NCBI GenBank assembly: GCA_947305745.1
Contig: CAMZEH010000002.1
Location: forward strand, 62,001 to 126,000
Source of the DNA: an uncultured Clostridia bacterium
GTDB lineage: Bacteria > Bacillota > Clostridia > Oscillospirales > Acutalibacteraceae
Length of the DNA: 64,000 bases
Direction of reading: 5' to 3'
The stretch's first letter is position 1; each line of letters opens with the position of its first letter. The notes beneath the pieces are model-generated. The model did no database searches. It had not been told where the DNA came from and saw only the letters and a list, made by a program, of their open reading frames with translations. Below are positions 62,383 to 64,000 of the stretch, one piece after another. The position numbers and the translations under genes were made by a program.

Positions 62383-63290
62383 TATTCTTCGCCTTCTTCC
62401 ATAAGTTTAATGAGGTATTCTTCATAATCATCATTTATCTTCGTCATTGAGGTTATGATTATATCATTTTCTTCAAGGCATTTTTTTATTTCTTCATATT
62501 TGTCAACAGCTTCGTTAATGCGTATCCAATTACCTTGAACTTCCATATCGGTTATTCCAAAAAGCTCCTTAAAAACCGCTTTTGCTTTATCGGGGTGATT
62601 CACAATAAACTCTGCTTGAGGTTTAATGGCCTCTCTCATTTCTTCCGTTGTTATTTGTTTAACGAGCTTGCCGTCTTTTATAATTCCGTAGCAATTTGCA
62701 ATTTTCATAAGCTCACCCAAAATATGGCTCGAAATAAGAACGGTAATGCCGGCCTCTTGGCTAAGTTTCAAAATTAAATTTCTCACATCTCTTATACCGC
62801 TCGGATCAAGACCATTTATAGGTTCGTCCAAAATCAAAAATTGGGGATTATCCACAAGAGCAATTGCTATAGCGAGTCTTTGCTTCATACCCAAGGAAAA
62901 TTTCTTGGCTTTCTTATTTCCTACACCGCTAAGGCCTACTATGTCCAGGATTTGATCGGTAATTTCTTTGTCGCTTATACCTTTGAGTATACGCTGAACT
63001 TCTACGTTCTGACGTGCACTCATGTATGGATATATAGCCGGATTTTCAATAATTGTTCCCGTTTTGCTGCGCCCATCTGCAAGATTATCACTCCCAAAAA
63101 GCGTCATCTCACCCGAAGTCGGGCTTGCAAGACCTGAAATCATTCTTATCGTTGTCGTTTTTCCGGCGCCGTTTTTTCCGATCAGCCCATATATATCGCC
63201 TTTGCGAATTTTAATGTTTACGCTGTCTACAACGGCTTTTTTGGAATATTTTTTGGTTAAATCTTTTGTTTCCAATACATATTCTGTCAT
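62382..63290 (-). CDS. ABC exporter ATPase (BcrA-type)
   Basis: 302 residues. Walker A IGKNGAGKTTTIRMISGLAS, signature KFSLGMKQRLAIAIALVDNP, Walker B FLILDEPINGLDPSGIRDV. C-terminal extra region (VNHPDKAKAVFKELFGITDM) typical of bacitracin/antibiotic exporters. It shares one base with the permease start and probably has the same substrate. Confidence 0.93.
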   Translation of the reverse strand: MTEYVLETKDLTKKYSKKAVVDSVNIKIRKGDIYGLIGKNGAGKTTTIRMISGLASPTSGEMTLFGSDNLADGRSKTGTIIENPAIYPYMSARQNVEVQRILKGISDKEITDQILDIVGLSGVGNKKAKKFSLGMKQRLAIAIALVDNPQFLILDEPINGLDPSGIRDVRNLILKLSQEAGITVLISSHILGELMKIANCYGIIKDGKLVKQITTEEMREAIKPQAEFIVNHPDKAKAVFKELFGITDMEVQGNWIRINEAVDKYEEIKKCLEENDIIITSMTKINDDYEEYLIKLMEEGEE

Positions 63291-63380
63291 AGAAACTCCT
63301 CCTCCAGTTTAATTTTCAAATGCAAACTTAATAATATACCGATTTTAAAAATAAGTCAATACACATTAAACACTTTTAAT

Positions 63381-64000
63381 TTATTTGCTTTTTGCAAAAA
63401 TCCCATGCATTTCTTTCACCATTGCACCCGCAATCGGCCCCGCGGATTTTATGCCGAAATCGCCGTTTTCGACAACTACCACAAAAGCAATCGGAAACTT
63501 TTCATCATAAGAAAAACCTACCATCCAGCCGTGCGGGAGTTTATCTTCGCCGACCTCGGCCGTACCAGTCTTGGCGCACATCGGAATGCCTCCGAAAAGC
63601 GAATCGTTATACTGGTTTTTCATCGTAAAACGCATCATTTCTTTCATTTTACCCGCCGTGATTTTTGAAATAACCGATTTTTCCGATGTTTTGGTAAGTT
63701 TTTGATTTTCTTTAGCACCCGAGACAGAAAAAGATTTTACGACAAACGGTTCGACAAGATTTCCTTCATTTGCAAGAGTGCCCATAATTTTCAGCATATG
63801 CATCGGGTTAAGCGTATCGGTATATTGCCCTATTCCCGACCAGCCAAGATCGGCTTTTGATGCCAAATTTACATCGTAAACGCTTTTCGTAAGCTCAATG
63901 CCCTCAAAATATTGCGACGAATTAAACCCGAATTTTTCGAGTGCTCGGGTCATCTTTTCTTTCCCAAGCTCTATGGCAATATCGCAAAAAGCAATATCGC
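63381..64000 (-). CDS. Penicillin-binding protein transpeptidase domain (5' end outside window)
   Basis: C-terminal 206 or so residues of a PBP; the frame is open to the window edge (upstream AFCDIAIELGKEK). KTG motif in MCAKTGTAEVGEDKLPHGWM, then VGFSYDEKFPIAFVVVVENG. Typical of PBP2-like monofunctional or FtsI-type enzymes; the catalytic SxxK is outside. GIGQYTDTLNPMHMLKIMGT is the conserved transpeptidase middle. Confidence 0.9.
   Translation of the reverse strand, partial: DIAFCDIAIELGKEKMTRALEKFGFNSSQYFEGIELTKSVYDVNLASKADLGWSGIGQYTDTLNPMHMLKIMGTLANEGNLVEPFVVKSFSVSGAKENQKLTKTSEKSVISKITAGKMKEMMRFTMKNQYNDSLFGGIPMCAKTGTAEVGEDKLPHGWMVGFSYDEKFPIAFVVVVENGDFGIKSAGPIAGAMVKEMHGIFAKSK

Overview
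The window looks like chromosome from an endospore-forming, AT-rich member of the Clostridia. It encodes sigma-K, the CotJ spore-coat operon, a Prp protease beside L27 with an N-terminal extension, an L21 leader, RNase Mini-III, and GatCAB beside AspRS. No species can be named from the sequence alone.

The most striking content is at 2.5-22.9 kb. A cotJABC operon starts normally, but cotJC is cut into three pieces. Codons 1-31 lie at 2967-3058, codons 31-136 at 6871-7187, and codons 136-200 at 22655-22852. Two unrelated large-serine-recombinase elements separate them. Element 1 (about 3057-6870, 3,814 bp) carries a secreted ricin-lectin/glycosyltransferase-like protein, one small protein and a recombinase. 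Element 2 (about 7186-22654, 15,469 bp) carries a small repair/modification cassette, a restriction-modification island, a decayed type I hsdM, a Fic protein, small regulators and its own recombinase. Each recombinase gene ends within about 40 bp of its right junction. Removing both elements at the GG and GA core dinucleotides rebuilds one uninterrupted 200-codon CotJC frame. The attP sites deduced from the junctions are imperfect (element 1) or strong (element 2) inverted repeats centred on those cores. By analogy with skin in sigK this suggests excision during sporulation in the mother cell, but here it happens twice in one coat gene while sigK, 2 kb upstream, is intact. Developmental excision is an inference; the split gene and the att geometry are visible in the sequence.

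The left flank (0-2.5 kb) holds rpsB (cut by the window edge), sigK and an unknown secreted protein. The 22.9-34.8 kb stretch, almost all on the minus strand, holds an XRE regulator, a 1,751-residue membrane-anchored surface protein with repeated modules, trxB-trxA, mtaB, tRNA-Val, and a four-gene secreted/membrane cluster that includes a zinc-dependent phospholipase C-like protein. A plus-strand block (35.0-37.9 kb) has ychF, a family-4 uracil-DNA glycosylase and a P-loop ATPase.

From 37.9 to 59.1 kb nearly everything is on the minus strand and is largely core: two tiny unannotated peptides, mrnC, obgE, rpmA-prp-rplU with its leader, yajC, rpoD-dnaG-dgt, a YigZ protein, rpmE, a secreted PI-PLC-like protein, a polar amino-acid ABC transporter, a CD1247-like zinc-ribbon protein, efp, a coiled-coil protein, and gatB-gatA-gatC-aspS. 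The right end has a LysM-G5-M23 endopeptidase (+), a possible double-glycine-leader peptide precursor, an ABC-2 exporter pair and the C-terminal part of a penicillin-binding protein that runs off the window.
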